NCBI GenBank assembly: GCA_035713725.1
Contig: DASTMZ010000209.1
Location: 1 to 64,000, forward strand
Source: DASQPR01 sp035713725
Lineage (GTDB): Bacteria > Actinomycetota > Actinomycetes > Mycobacteriales > Micromonosporaceae
DNA length: 64,000 nt
Direction of reading: 5' to 3'
The notes below the pieces were generated by a model. The model was not told the DNA's origin, made no database searches, and worked only from the letters and a program-made list of their open reading frames with translations. Shown in pieces: positions 17,201 to 25,682 of the stretch (within the stretch, counting starts at the first letter, position 1; the number at the start of each line of letters is the position of its first letter). The translations under genes were made by a program, and so were the position numbers.

Positions 17201-19341
17201 CGAACAGCATCTCGATCGCATACGGCTTCTGGCTCGGTGACGCGTTCGCGTCCGGCGGATCGGCTGGCTACGACCACAAGTCCATGGGCATCACCGCGCG
17301 CGGCGCATGGGAGTCGGTCAAGCGGCACTTCCGCGACCTCGACCACGACACGCAGGCGCGTGACTTCAGCGTGGTGGGCATTGGCGACATGTCCGGCGAC
17401 GTGTTCGGCAACGGCATGCTGCTCTCGCCGCACATCCGTCTGGTCGCCGCATTCGACCACCGGCACATTTTCATCGACCCGACACCGGACCCGGCAACGT
17501 CGTTCGCCGAGCGCCAGCGGCTGTTCCGGCTGCCGCGTTCGTCCTGGGCGGACTATGACGCATCGCTCATCTCGGCCGGTGGCGGTGTCTGGCCGCGGAC
17601 CGCGAAGGCGGTGCCGTTGTCGGCGGAGGCGCGCAGCGCGCTCGGCTTGCCCGACACGATGACCAAGATTGCACCGGTCGAACTCATGCGCGCAATCCTT
17701 CTCGCGCCGGTCGACTTGCTGTGGAATGGCGGCATCGGCACGTACGTGAAGGCGGCCGGCGAGTCGCACATGGACGTCGGTGACAAGGCGAACGACGGGA
17801 TCCGAGTGGATGGCCGGCAGCTGCGGTGCAAGGTCGTCGGCGAGGGCGGCAACCTCGGCTTCACGCAGCGCGGCCGGATCGAGTACGCGCAGAACGGCGG
17901 CCGGATCTACACCGACTTCATCGACAACTCGGCCGGCGTCGACTGCTCCGACCACGAGGTGAACATCAAGATTCTGCTCGGCAGCGCGGTCAGCGACGGC
18001 GACCTTGCGATGTCCGACCGCGACGCGCTGCTCGCCGAGATGACCGACGAGGTTGCCGCGCTTGTGCTCCGCGACAACTACGAGCAGGCCTCGGCGCTAG
18101 GCAACGCGCGGGCACAGGCGCGCTCACTGCTGCCGGTGCATCGCCGGCTGCTCAACGAACTCGAGCGCATCGGCCTGCTCGACCGCACGATCGAGGCGAT
18201 GCCGACCGACGAGGAGCTCACCGTACGAGCCGAGTCCGGCCGTGGCCTCACCGCGCCGGAGTTCGCCGTGCTCCTCGCGTACGTGAAGATCGACCTGGAG
18301 AACCAGATCGTCGCGTCCACGTTGCCCGACGACGCGTGGACGCCCGAAGTACTGACCGGCTATTTCCCGACGCCGCTGCGCGAGAAGTACGCCGACCGGA
18401 TGGCCGGACATCAGCTGCGCCGCGAAATCATCACCACGCTGCTCGTCAACGAAGTGGTCAACCGTGGCGGTACGACGTTCGTGTTCCGTTCCATCGAGGA
18501 GACCGGTGCGACCGCGGCAGACGTCATCCGGGCGTACGTGATCGTGCGGGACGTGTTCGGGCTCGACGCGTTGTGGCAGGCGGTCGAGGACCTCGACTCC
18601 GACCACGACGTGCCGACCGCCGCGCAGACCTCGATCTACTTGGAGATGCGGCGCCTGATGGACCGCGCGGTGCGGTGGCTGTTGACGAGCCGCCGCGCCC
18701 CTATCGACGTACCGACCGAAATCGAACTCGCGCGGCCGGGCGTGGCGGCCCTGCTGCCCCGGCTCGACGAGCTGGTGCACGGCGCGGAGGCCGATGCGCT
18801 GCGCGCACACACCAAGCAGGTCACCGCGTTGGGCATCCCGCAGGGGCTGGCCGCCTGGTCGACGAGGCTCGCCTATAGCTTCGGGCTGCTCGATGTCGTG
18901 TCACTGGCCGCCACCACCGGCTACGACCTGGTCGACGTCGCGGGCGTCTACTTTGCGCTCTCCGAGCACTTCCAGGTCGACGCACTGTTGTCGAGGATCT
19001 CCGAGTTGCCGCGCGAGGACCGGTGGCAGACGCTGGCCCGGATGGCATTGCGCTACGACCTCTACGCGGCACTCGCTGCGCTCACCCGCGAGGTGCTGAG
19101 CTTCAACCCGGAGCGCGTCGGCGAGGGATCCGAGCGCTCCGGTGAGCGGTCAGAGCGCGAGTCGACGATCGACGAGTTGCCGTCGGCGCAACGAGTCCAC
19201 GCGTGGGAAGAGGCCAACGCGGCCGCGATCGCGCGGGCACGCAACGCGATGGCCGACTTCGACGAGTCGCGCGCCGATCTCGCCGTGCTGTCCGTGATGC
19301 TGCGTCAGATCCGTACGCTCGCCAGCACCGCGGCCGCCTGA
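14275..19341 (+). CDS. gdh: NAD-dependent glutamate dehydrogenase, 180-kDa class
   Basis: 1688 residues from the ATG at 14275 with GAGGGGAG just upstream; the frame also opens at 14227 but that GTG has no ribosome site. It belongs to the very large bacterial NAD-GDH class (Bac_GDH), with long regulatory N- and C-terminal regions around the catalytic core. The core shows GGLRWSDRRDDFRTEVLGL and the lysine motif VGAKGGFVLK, then the nucleotide-binding part around GEGGNLG. It deaminates glutamate to 2-oxoglutarate and ammonia. In mycobacteria this enzyme is restrained by GarA/Odhl; no partner is encoded here. Highly acidic N-terminal 90 residues are low complexity. Confidence 0.95.
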   Translation: MVHRPATGVDVTDDENDPALSGRGKAGSGRSKSTSAADGTAARATTVDVETASDASGSSDDSAIATVPDGATLAAEAVRLAGDDQDLANLVATYWRFAPDEELVDLSPGAMLAAVRAHRRLAEQRLPGELKLDVGPAADGDTTIIQIVVDDMPFLVDSVNAALAARGLDVHLLVHPLIVVSREPLGRLVEVHADVECDDATPAQLVESWMHLEIDRVRDATLTEDVQRDLIRVLTDVREAVEDWQKMRTCALEIADDLASAQLPVPDRDITDGVELLRWLADDQFTFLGYREYVLSENESGEPVLAAVMGTGLGILRQDQPGPRLLSSLTPEAYAAVKEKRLLVITKANSRSTVHRNVYLDYIGIKTFDADGNVVGEKRFLGLLASAAYLHSVRELPVVKRKVAAVVERSGLSLRGHSGKDLMTILENYPRDELFQIRTDELFDTVMGVLRLAGRRQLRLFLRRDTYGRFISCLVYLPRDRFTTANRLAIQAILLRELNGVGLDFTTRLGESLLARIHYIVRMDPTAPAGDLDVDAIQAQLADATRNWDDDFRVLLERKLGDEQSKDLYQRYVNALPEAYKDVHSPGEAWMDIAKLELLEEPGQLEMHVYRRRTAGQSVRFKVYQLGDPMMLSTVLPVLHSLGVRVSDERPYEVTRADATMHIYDFGLVLPDGARDIDDVRPHLENAFAATWRGEAETDGFNELVVRCGLTWRQAVILRTYAKYLRQTGTVFAQETMESAFIAYPDIAANLVALFETRFSPAEPGREDERERFCDELIVTIGRQLDDVASLDQDRILRSYLTLIQATLRTSYFQRGADGRPKPYVSVKLDPMAVPDLPAPRPRYEIFVYSARFEGVHLRFGPVARGGLRWSDRRDDFRTEVLGLVKAQMVKNTVIVPVGAKGGFVLKAAPPSTDRDAYQAEGVACYRLFISALLDVTDNLVAGEIVPPPDVVRHDGDDPYLVVAADKGTATFSDIANSISIAYGFWLGDAFASGGSAGYDHKSMGITARGAWESVKRHFRDLDHDTQARDFSVVGIGDMSGDVFGNGMLLSPHIRLVAAFDHRHIFIDPTPDPATSFAERQRLFRLPRSSWADYDASLISAGGGVWPRTAKAVPLSAEARSALGLPDTMTKIAPVELMRAILLAPVDLLWNGGIGTYVKAAGESHMDVGDKANDGIRVDGRQLRCKVVGEGGNLGFTQRGRIEYAQNGGRIYTDFIDNSAGVDCSDHEVNIKILLGSAVSDGDLAMSDRDALLAEMTDEVAALVLRDNYEQASALGNARAQARSLLPVHRRLLNELERIGLLDRTIEAMPTDEELTVRAESGRGLTAPEFAVLLAYVKIDLENQIVASTLPDDAWTPEVLTGYFPTPLREKYADRMAGHQLRREIITTLLVNEVVNRGGTTFVFRSIEETGATAADVIRAYVIVRDVFGLDALWQAVEDLDSDHDVPTAAQTSIYLEMRRLMDRAVRWLLTSRRAPIDVPTEIELARPGVAALLPRLDELVHGAEADALRAHTKQVTALGIPQGLAAWSTRLAYSFGLLDVVSLAATTGYDLVDVAGVYFALSEHFQVDALLSRISELPREDRWQTLARMALRYDLYAALAALTREVLSFNPERVGEGSERSGERSERESTIDELPSAQRVHAWEEANAAAIARARNAMADFDESRADLAVLSVMLRQIRTLASTAAA

Positions 19342-19351
19342 CCGCGCGCAT

Positions 19352-19403
19352 CGTGGCCGTGCTTCGTGGCCGTGCTTCGCGGCCGTGCATCGTGGCCGCG
19401 ACG
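19352..19403. repeat. 13-bp tandem repeat, four copies
   Basis: Copies at 19352-19364, 19365-19377, 19378-19390 and 19391-19403 follow the unit CGTGGCCGTGCTT; the first two are identical and the last is the most diverged. The array fills most of the gap between the convergent gdh and hexosaminidase genes. Confidence 0.85.
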
Positions 19404-19415
19404 CGTGTCGTTGGT

Positions 19416-20864
19416 TTAGGCGGCCAGGCCGAGTGCCTCCGCAGCCGCGCGACCGTTCGCGCGGCTCGCGCCGTACGTGGTCAAGAACGCGGCGACTCCG
19501 GCCGGCCGCCACGCCGACGGCCATCCCATCTCGACGACCACGACGCTGTCCGTTTCGGCCAACGCGTCGATCAATGCGGCGGCGCCCGCGAGCCGGTGGA
19601 GGTTGCGGCCAGCCACGACGATCGGGCGACCGTCGGCGGCGGCACGCAACTGCGCGGCCGACGTCGCCGTGGCCGTCACGCGGATCGGCGTCACATTCGG
19701 TGCGACATGGGGGTAGACGCCCCACGGCACCGGTCCCTCCGCGATCGTCGACGCGGACTCGAGTTGCACGACGAGTGCGTCGGCGAGCGGTGGCAACACG
19801 CCTTCGACGGTGATCGCGCGCCGCGCCGCCACGAGGCCAAGACCGGTACCCGTAACCGCGTGTGTGACCGCGGCCGACGGCGCGGCCCATGCGGCGAGTT
19901 CGGCGGTGCGTGCGGCCGCCTCCTCCAGCCGGGCCAGTGACAACCGACCGTCCTCGAGGGCGGTGATGACGTCGGCCACGATTGACTCAACCAGCGCCTC
20001 GTCCACATCCGCGCCGATGCACAGCAGATCGGCACCGGCGGCGAGCGCCAGCGCGGCACCGGGTGCGGTGCCACCGGCGACCCGTGCGGCGCCCTGCATT
20101 TCCAGCGCGTCGGTGATGATCGCGCCGGTGAAGCCCAGTTCGCCGCGGAGCAGCGTGCCGAGCGCCGCGGAGCTAAACGTGGCCGGGTCGGTGCCGGTCA
20201 GCTCTGGCAATCGGATGTGTGCGGTCATCACCGACTTCGCGCCGGCCGCGATGGCCGCCGCGAATGGTGGGAGGTCGCGCAACCGAAGCACGTCCAGGCT
20301 CGCGTCGACGGTCGGCAGGTCGACGTGCGAGTCGACGCGCGTTGCGCCGTGACCAGGGAAGTGCTTCGCGCACGCCGCGACACCCGCGCCCTGAAGGCCA
20401 CGGACGGCCGCGGCGCTGTGCAACGCGACATGCGCCGGGTCGGTGCCGAAGCTGCGGGTACCGATGATCGGGTTATCCGCGACCGCGTTGACGTCGACGC
20501 TCGGCGCGAGATTCAGGTTGATGCCGACCCGCGCAAGGTCCCTCCCGATCGCGCCGTAGATGCGCTCGGTCAGCTCCGTGTCACCGATCGCACCGAGCGC
20601 TCCGTTGCCGGGGTAGGGGCTGCCATCGCGGTGGCCGAGCCGCGTGACGTCGCCACCCTCTTCGTCGATGCCGATCAGGACGTCGGAGCGCGCGTCGCGC
20701 AGCGTCGCGGTGAGCGCCGCGAGTTGGTCGCCGTCGGCCACGTTGAATCCGAACAAGACGTGCCCGGCGAGGCCCTCGGCGATCAGGTCCACCGCCCAGC
20801 GGGGCGCGGTCGGGCCGCGGAACGCGGCGAGTAGCGTGCCCAGCACGAGACGTCGCACAGTCAC
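19416..20864 (-). CDS. nagZ: glycoside hydrolase family 3 beta-N-acetylhexosaminidase
   Basis: 482 residues from the GTG at 20864, chosen because GGAGG precedes it at 8 nt; an upstream ATG at 20894 lacks one. The GH3 barrel is clear: GIDEEGGDVTRL, KHFPGHG (167-173), the DSH triad (178-180) that serves as acid/base in NagZ-type enzymes, and nucleophile D252 in ITDALEM. The extra C-terminal 150 residues match the GH3 C-domain. No signal peptide is seen, so it probably acts in the cytosol on muropeptides or GlcNAc glycosides. A ROK regulator is divergently encoded, fitting control by an amino sugar. Confidence 0.88.
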   Translation of the reverse strand: MTVRRLVLGTLLAAFRGPTAPRWAVDLIAEGLAGHVLFGFNVADGDQLAALTATLRDARSDVLIGIDEEGGDVTRLGHRDGSPYPGNGALGAIGDTELTERIYGAIGRDLARVGINLNLAPSVDVNAVADNPIIGTRSFGTDPAHVALHSAAAVRGLQGAGVAACAKHFPGHGATRVDSHVDLPTVDASLDVLRLRDLPPFAAAIAAGAKSVMTAHIRLPELTGTDPATFSSAALGTLLRGELGFTGAIITDALEMQGAARVAGGTAPGAALALAAGADLLCIGADVDEALVESIVADVITALEDGRLSLARLEEAAARTAELAAWAAPSAAVTHAVTGTGLGLVAARRAITVEGVLPPLADALVVQLESASTIAEGPVPWGVYPHVAPNVTPIRVTATATSAAQLRAAADGRPIVVAGRNLHRLAGAAALIDALAETDSVVVVEMGWPSAWRPAGVAAFLTTYGASRANGRAAAEALGLAA

Positions 20865-20993
20865 GGTACGTACCTCCACCCCGGGTCGGATCATTGGCGT
20901 GTCCGCTCTCGGATTCCCGGTACCCCGCGCACAATGCCCTCGGGACATGCTGGTAATCACGGTAACGATGGCACAGCGTCCGGTCGGGAGCCC

Positions 20994-21023
20994 TTGACCG
21001 TGTGCCGTCGTGCCTTTTACGCT
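20994..21023 (+). promoter_or_regulatory. putative promoter of the ROK regulator
   Basis: TTGACC (20994-20999) and TACGCT (21018-21023) are 18 bp apart, a plausible sigma70-type pair. The start would fall just before the GTAA-N6-TTAC element. Confidence 0.4.
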
Positions 21024-21033
21024 CCGAAAACGT

Positions 21034-21047
21034 GTAACAAAGTTTAC
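21034..21047. promoter_or_regulatory. candidate ROK operator
   Basis: GTAACAAAGTTTAC is a perfect GTAA-N6-TTAC inverted repeat in an AT-rich island, placed directly after the putative -10 box and upstream of the regulator start. Position and symmetry suggest autorepression; specificity is inferred. Confidence 0.45.
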
Positions 21048-21075
21048 TATATGCCTTCGACGAGGTGTGTACCCG

Positions 21076-22263
21076 ATGAGCCCGACGACTCCGCTCCCCG
21101 GGACGCCCCGGTTACTGCGCGCGATCAATGACCGGGCGGCCCTGGAGCTGCTGCTGTCCCGGGGGCCGCTGACCCGTTCGCAGATCGGCGAGCTGACCGG
21201 GCTGTCGAAGGTGACCGCGTCCCAGCTCGTCGAGCGGCTCATCGGCCGTGGCCTGGTGGCCGGCGTGGGCGAGCAGGCCGGCGGCCGCGGGCCCAACGCC
21301 CAGCTTTACGCGGTACGGCCGGAAAGCGCGTACGTCGTCGGCGTGGATGTCGGGCCGGAGCATGTGGTGGCCGCGTGCGCCGACATCTCCGGAGCGGTGC
21401 GCAGCCGGATCGAACTGTCGACGAAGGACACCGACGATCCGGTCGGAGTCGTGCACAGTGCCGTGATGGCCGCGGCCGACAAAGCGGGCGCGCCGTTCGA
21501 CGACGTACGCCGTGTCGTGCTCGGCACACCCGGTCTCGTCGATCCGAACACCGGCGATGTCGCATTCGCGTTCGACCTGCCGCGGTGGCAGCGCGGCCTG
21601 CTTGCGCAACTGCGCGACGATCTGCACCGGCCGGTGAGCTTCGAAAACGACGTGAACCTCGTCGCGGTGGCCGAGGCGCACTCCGGTGCCGCCCAGGGCG
21701 TCGACGACTTCGTGCTGCTGTGGGTCAGTCGCGGCGTCGGCCTCGGCATCATGATCGGTGGCAAGCTCCATCGCGGACACAGCGGTGCGGCGGGCGAGGC
21801 CGGCTGGATTCCGGTGCCGGGCGGCAACGTGTCGCGTGATCCGACGCACCGCGCGAAGGGCGGGCTGCGAGGCGGCTTCCAGCAACTTGTCGGCGCCGAC
21901 GGGGTGCGAACCATCGCGCGCGACTTCGGCTTCAGGGCGGCAACCGGCGCGGCGGCCGTCACCGCCGCGGTCCAGGTCGGCAGCGCCGGCGGCGCATTCC
22001 TCGACGAGTTGGCGAGCCGACTTGCGCTGGGTCTCGCCGCGGTCTGCGTGGTGCTGGACCCGCCGCTCGTAGTGCTCGCCGGCGAGGTCAACGTCGCCGG
22101 TGGACCGGCGCTCGCGCAACGTGTCGAACACGAGGTCGCGGCGATCGCACCGGTGTCGCCCCGAGTCGTGATGTCGTCCGGTCCGGAAGAGCCCGTTGTG
22201 GACGGCGCTCTGCGGACCGCACTTGATGAGGTGCGTGACGACATGTTTGGTTCCGCGGCATAG
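21076..22263 (+). CDS. ROK-family transcriptional regulator
   Basis: 395 residues from the ATG at 21076 (GAGGTG upstream); an in-frame ATG at 21010 is less likely because it would start before the candidate operator. The N-terminal MarR-like winged helix (LTRSQIGELTGLSKVTASQL) binds DNA. The ROK domain follows, with VGVDVG, the ENDVN catalytic-like Asp and the GVGLGI segment. The usual Cys-rich zinc motif (CxCGxxGC) of ROK proteins is absent. It likely represses itself and the divergent hexosaminidase in response to an amino sugar. The TAG stop lies in the loop of a perfect hairpin. Confidence 0.88.
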   Translation: MSPTTPLPGTPRLLRAINDRAALELLLSRGPLTRSQIGELTGLSKVTASQLVERLIGRGLVAGVGEQAGGRGPNAQLYAVRPESAYVVGVDVGPEHVVAACADISGAVRSRIELSTKDTDDPVGVVHSAVMAAADKAGAPFDDVRRVVLGTPGLVDPNTGDVAFAFDLPRWQRGLLAQLRDDLHRPVSFENDVNLVAVAEAHSGAAQGVDDFVLLWVSRGVGLGIMIGGKLHRGHSGAAGEAGWIPVPGGNVSRDPTHRAKGGLRGGFQQLVGADGVRTIARDFGFRAATGAAAVTAAVQVGSAGGAFLDELASRLALGLAAVCVVLDPPLVVLAGEVNVAGGPALAQRVEHEVAAIAPVSPRVVMSSGPEEPVVDGALRTALDEVRDDMFGSAA

Positions 22264-22378
22264 CCGCGCCCTTCGAGCCGGGGCGCGGTGCGTCGATGGT
22301 TTGGTTCCGCGGCGTAGCGGCGTCCCTTCGAGCCGGGGCGCGGTGCGTCGATGGGAGCTCTTCCGCGGCGTAGCCGCG
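22251..22378. repeat. 54-56-bp tandem repeat with hairpins
   Basis: Units begin at 22251, 22305 and 22361 (third partial). Each opens with TTCCGCGGC and the first two share CCCTTCGAGCCGGGGCGCGG and a GTGCGTCGATGG end. CGCGGC-3nt-GCCGCG forms a perfect hairpin in units one (22254-22268) and three (22364-22378). The array separates convergent genes and could terminate transcription from both sides. Confidence 0.8.
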
Positions 22379-22382
22379 TGAC

Positions 22383-23549
22383 CTACTGGGGTAGCCAGGT
22401 CAGTGTTGTGCCGGAGGGATGCGCGCGGGCGAGTAGCACGCCGTGCCGATGGCCGTTCGTGAAGGTGACCAAGCCCAGCAGCGCGAAGACGCCGTGCCGT
22501 CGATAGTCCGCTACGAGATCGTCGGGTACGTCGATGCCCTGCACGCTGTGCTGTCCCTCGGTGCCCAGTGGGATCAGCGGGTCGAGCGACACCCAGGCGA
22601 GGTCACGAGACCTGCCGTAGCGCGCGAGCACCTCGTCAAGACGCTGGCGCTGCTGATCGGAGAAGAACACGGCGGTGTACGTGTCGACCACCACCGGCAT
22701 GACGTCGTGCGGGATCGCATCGAGGATGTCGGGCAGCGCAACCACGCCATCGGCACGCAGGATCGTCGCAGACCGTTCGTCGAGCAGCCGAGCGGCGGTG
22801 TCGAACCGTCGCAGCGACTCACGCTCGGGCGGGACGCATGCGCGCACCCAGCGGCGGTCGTCGTCGCGACCGAGGTCGATCGGATCGACGTCGACGCCGA
22901 TGCGCTGCGCGATCGTCGGCAGGACGTCCGGCATCGGCGGCGCCGTCCCGGACACGGTGCAGCTAAGCACGAGCGGTGACGTCGGGTCGCCGAGCCGTCG
23001 ACCGTCGCTCAAGCGGTGGTCATACCGGTCCGGCCAGAGGCCGAATCCCGCGCTGGCGCCGAGGTCGATGAGGGCGATCGCGGCGGTCGGATGTGCTCGC
23101 GCGATGACGCCGAGCGCAAGCGCGACCTGGGTGGACCGCGCCACCTCGGTCATCTGGTAGCGGTGTCGCGCGCTCACGGCCAGGATGGCGGCGCGGCGCG
23201 GCAGGCAGAACGACCGCAGCGCCGACCGGAATGCTGAGTCGACAGTTCGCCGCGGCCCGGAATCTGGAAAGTAGTCCACGAGGTCGGGCGGCTCGTGTTC
23301 GGCGACGAGATAGCAGGTCGCTGCGCAGAACAGCAGCGCGGGCATCCGGTCGGGCGGCATCCGCGCCGCGATCGCCAGCAGGTCGTCGTCCCGGGCGAGC
23401 GCGTTGAAGATGCCGGCCGTCAACGCCCACGACGGCGGAGCGCCCGGCGCGGACCAGCCGGCCGCGATTTCGGCCGCCTGACTGCGTACCGCGTCCACGC
23501 TGCGTTGATCTGGCATGACGTCACCCGCGTCGTGGTGCGCAACGGTCAT
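22383..23549 (-). CDS. DUF2332 family protein
   Basis: 388 residues. The sequence fits the DUF2332 family of uncharacterised actinobacterial and proteobacterial proteins: FCAATCYLVAEHEPPDL early on, IDLGASAGFGLWPDRY in the middle (a glycine-rich segment resembling a methyltransferase SAM loop) and VDTYTAVFF later. No function is established. Its ATG overlaps the stop of the upstream NTF2-like gene (ATGA at 23546-23549), so the two are translationally coupled. Confidence 0.82.
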   Translation of the reverse strand: MTVAHHDAGDVMPDQRSVDAVRSQAAEIAAGWSAPGAPPSWALTAGIFNALARDDDLLAIAARMPPDRMPALLFCAATCYLVAEHEPPDLVDYFPDSGPRRTVDSAFRSALRSFCLPRRAAILAVSARHRYQMTEVARSTQVALALGVIARAHPTAAIALIDLGASAGFGLWPDRYDHRLSDGRRLGDPTSPLVLSCTVSGTAPPMPDVLPTIAQRIGVDVDPIDLGRDDDRRWVRACVPPERESLRRFDTAARLLDERSATILRADGVVALPDILDAIPHDVMPVVVDTYTAVFFSDQQRQRLDEVLARYGRSRDLAWVSLDPLIPLGTEGQHSVQGIDVPDDLVADYRRHGVFALLGLVTFTNGHRHGVLLARAHPSGTTLTWLPQ

Positions 23550-24103
23550 CCGCCGCGTGCCGCGCCGGCACGCTCGATCAATCCGTTGGACGGCTGATCT
23601 ATGTCGATCAACTTCTCTGCCTGCTCGACGCCGCTGACCGGCAGCAGCGCCGGATCGAGCAATCCGACCTGGACGAGCAACGACGCCTGATCCCAGTAGA
23701 TGTGCTCGTAGGAAACCTTGTCGCCGTCGATGCCCATGACCACGACGACGGGCAGTCGCACCGGCCGACCGGTCGGCGCGACGCCGGGCAGGAAGGTGTC
23801 CATCACGCGCCGGTGCGTAAACTTCATGATCATCTCATCGACAACGCGGTTCGCACCCACGGTGCGCGACACCGGAGTGATTGCCACGTCGTCCGGCCAT
23901 TGCCCGATGAAGTGGTCGCCGTAGAACCGGCGTACTTCGTTGGCGCCGACGCCGCCAGCGAGCGTCGGCACGTGGTTGACGTACGGTTCGGCGACCATGG
24001 TGGCCATCGTGGCGTCGACGTCCTGAGCGTCGAATTCGCACGCGACGTGTGCGTCGAAGATCGCCCCGAGATCCGGCTGATCCGTTGCGCCCCGCTCGAC
24101 CAC
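23546..24103 (-). CDS. NTF2/SnoaL-like protein
   Basis: 185 residues from a GTG at 24103 preceded by AAGGGAG at 7 nt. The pattern of an N-terminal helix with E(F/Y)DAQDVDATMATMV, EPYVNHVPTL, a FYGDHFIG segment and hydrophobic strands with VVDEMIMKFTH matches NTF2-like/SnoaL folds, which include cyclases, isomerases and ligand-binding proteins. The exact reaction is unknown. It is the first gene of a two-gene unit with the DUF2332 protein. Confidence 0.75.
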   Translation of the reverse strand: MVERGATDQPDLGAIFDAHVACEFDAQDVDATMATMVAEPYVNHVPTLAGGVGANEVRRFYGDHFIGQWPDDVAITPVSRTVGANRVVDEMIMKFTHRRVMDTFLPGVAPTGRPVRLPVVVVMGIDGDKVSYEHIYWDQASLLVQVGLLDPALLPVSGVEQAEKLIDIDQPSNGLIERAGAARGG

Positions 24104-24265
24104 GGTCGGCTCCCTTGTGCGTCTGACTGATGGCCCGAGTCTCGCAGGTCCCGGCCTGCGTCATTGGATCTATCGGCGCTGATCAATCCGCAACATGACG
24201 GGCGACGGTCGCGACGGCTTACGGCCGCGTAGGCGTTGCGCTGGTGTCGCGCGGTCCGTGATTTG

Positions 24266-25132
24266 ATGGGCGGCGTGCACGCCGCCTCACCGTCGCCGGA
24301 CACTGGCGGCGTCGACAATGCGCCGCGGCACCTCGCCGACAGCGTCGATCCGGACATCGTGATCGATGTCGCCGGTGTCAGCGTCGTCCGGGGCGGTGCG
24401 TTCCTGATCCGCGACGTGTCGTGGCGCGTTGAGCTGGACGAGCGCTGGGTCGTGCTTGGGCCGAACGGCGCGGGCAAGACGACGCTGCTGAACATCGCCG
24501 CGGCGCGCCTTCATCCGTCCGCAGGCGTTGTCCACGTGCTCGGCGAACAGCTCGGTCGCGTGGACGTGTCGGAGCTGCGTACCCGCATTGGCCTGTCCAC
24601 GGTGAGCCTGCACGACCGGATCCCGCCCGACGAACGCGTATTCAACGTTGTCGTCACGGCGTCGTACGCGGTGGTCGGCCGCTTCCGCGAGCGCTACGAC
24701 GCCACCGACGAGGCCCGGGCGTGGCTGCTGCTAACCCAGGTCGGCATGGCGCCGATGGCGGATCGGTCCTACGGCACGCTGTCCGAGGGCGAGCGGAAGC
24801 GCGTGCAGATCGCGCGCGCCCTGATGACCGACCCGGAGCTGTTGCTCCTCGACGAGCCGGCGGCCGGGCTCGACCTCGGCGGCCGCGAGGACCTGGTCGC
24901 GCGGCTCGGACTGCTGGCTGCGGACCCGGACGCGCCGGCGCTCGTCGTGGTGACACATCACGTGGAGGAGATTCCGGACGGCTTCTCGCACGCATTGCTG
25001 ATGCGCGACGGCGGCGTGGTTGCCGCCGGCCTGCTCCGCGACACGATCAGTAGCGCCAACCTCAGCGCAGCGTTCGGCATGCCGCTGCGCGTGACCTACT
25101 CACGGGGTCGGTTCAGCGCACGGATGGCATGA
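24266..25132 (+). CDS. orphan ABC transporter ATP-binding protein
   Basis: 288 residues if the ATG at 24266 is used; a GTG at 24275 is an alternative. Walker A GPNGAGKTTLL, the signature LSEGERKRVQIARAL, Walker B LLLLDEPAAGLDLGGR and the H-loop VVTHHVEEI are complete. Such single-domain ATPases resemble the iron-complex/ModF-like class. No permease or binding protein gene adjoins it, so the partner must be elsewhere or it acts without one. Confidence 0.88.
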   Translation: MGGVHAASPSPDTGGVDNAPRHLADSVDPDIVIDVAGVSVVRGGAFLIRDVSWRVELDERWVVLGPNGAGKTTLLNIAAARLHPSAGVVHVLGEQLGRVDVSELRTRIGLSTVSLHDRIPPDERVFNVVVTASYAVVGRFRERYDATDEARAWLLLTQVGMAPMADRSYGTLSEGERKRVQIARALMTDPELLLLDEPAAGLDLGGREDLVARLGLLAADPDAPALVVVTHHVEEIPDGFSHALLMRDGGVVAAGLLRDTISSANLSAAFGMPLRVTYSRGRFSARMA

Positions 25133-25244
25133 CCGGTCAGCGAACACACGACGGCGCCAACGCACGCATGACGGTCAAGGCACGCACGGTCGGACAAATC
25201 GCCAATCCCGCTCGTCGTCCGACCGGGTCGGCAACGATGACGGC

Positions 25245-25637
25245 ATGCGCCTCATTCTCAACATCGTCTGGTTGATCTTCGGCGGGCTGATCCTGGCGCT
25301 CGAGTACGTTGTCGCCGGCATCATCTTGTGCATCCTGATCATCACGATCCCGTTCGGGATCGCGGCGTTCCGGATCGCGGCCTACGCGCTGTGGCCGTTC
25401 GGTCGGACCACCGTCCGGGCGCCAACGGCCGGTGTCGGGTCCGCGATCGGCAACATCATCTGGCTGATATTTGCCGGCTGGTGGCTCGCGCTCAGCCACA
25501 TCGCCTTGGGCATCGCGCAGTGCGTCACGATCATCGGCATCCCGCTCGGACTCGCGAACTTCAAGCTCGTTCCGATCTCGCTGTTCCCGCTCGGCGTCCG
25601 CATCGTCGACAAAGACAATCCCGTCGTAGGCTCCTAG
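25245..25637 (+). CDS. YccF-domain membrane protein
   Basis: 130 residues consisting of two homologous hydrophobic halves, each starting NI(V/I)WLIF and containing a TIPFGIAAFRI or IGIPLGLANFKL motif, the hallmark of the YccF family. Two to four membrane segments are predicted by eye. The function of YccF is unknown. It stands alone between the ABC ATPase and the enoyl-CoA hydratase. Confidence 0.9.
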   Translation: MRLILNIVWLIFGGLILALEYVVAGIILCILIITIPFGIAAFRIAAYALWPFGRTTVRAPTAGVGSAIGNIIWLIFAGWWLALSHIALGIAQCVTIIGIPLGLANFKLVPISLFPLGVRIVDKDNPVVGS

Positions 25638-25682
25638 CGGCGTTCCCCCCGAGCGCCGATTGCCAACGAGCGGAGGCGTGCG

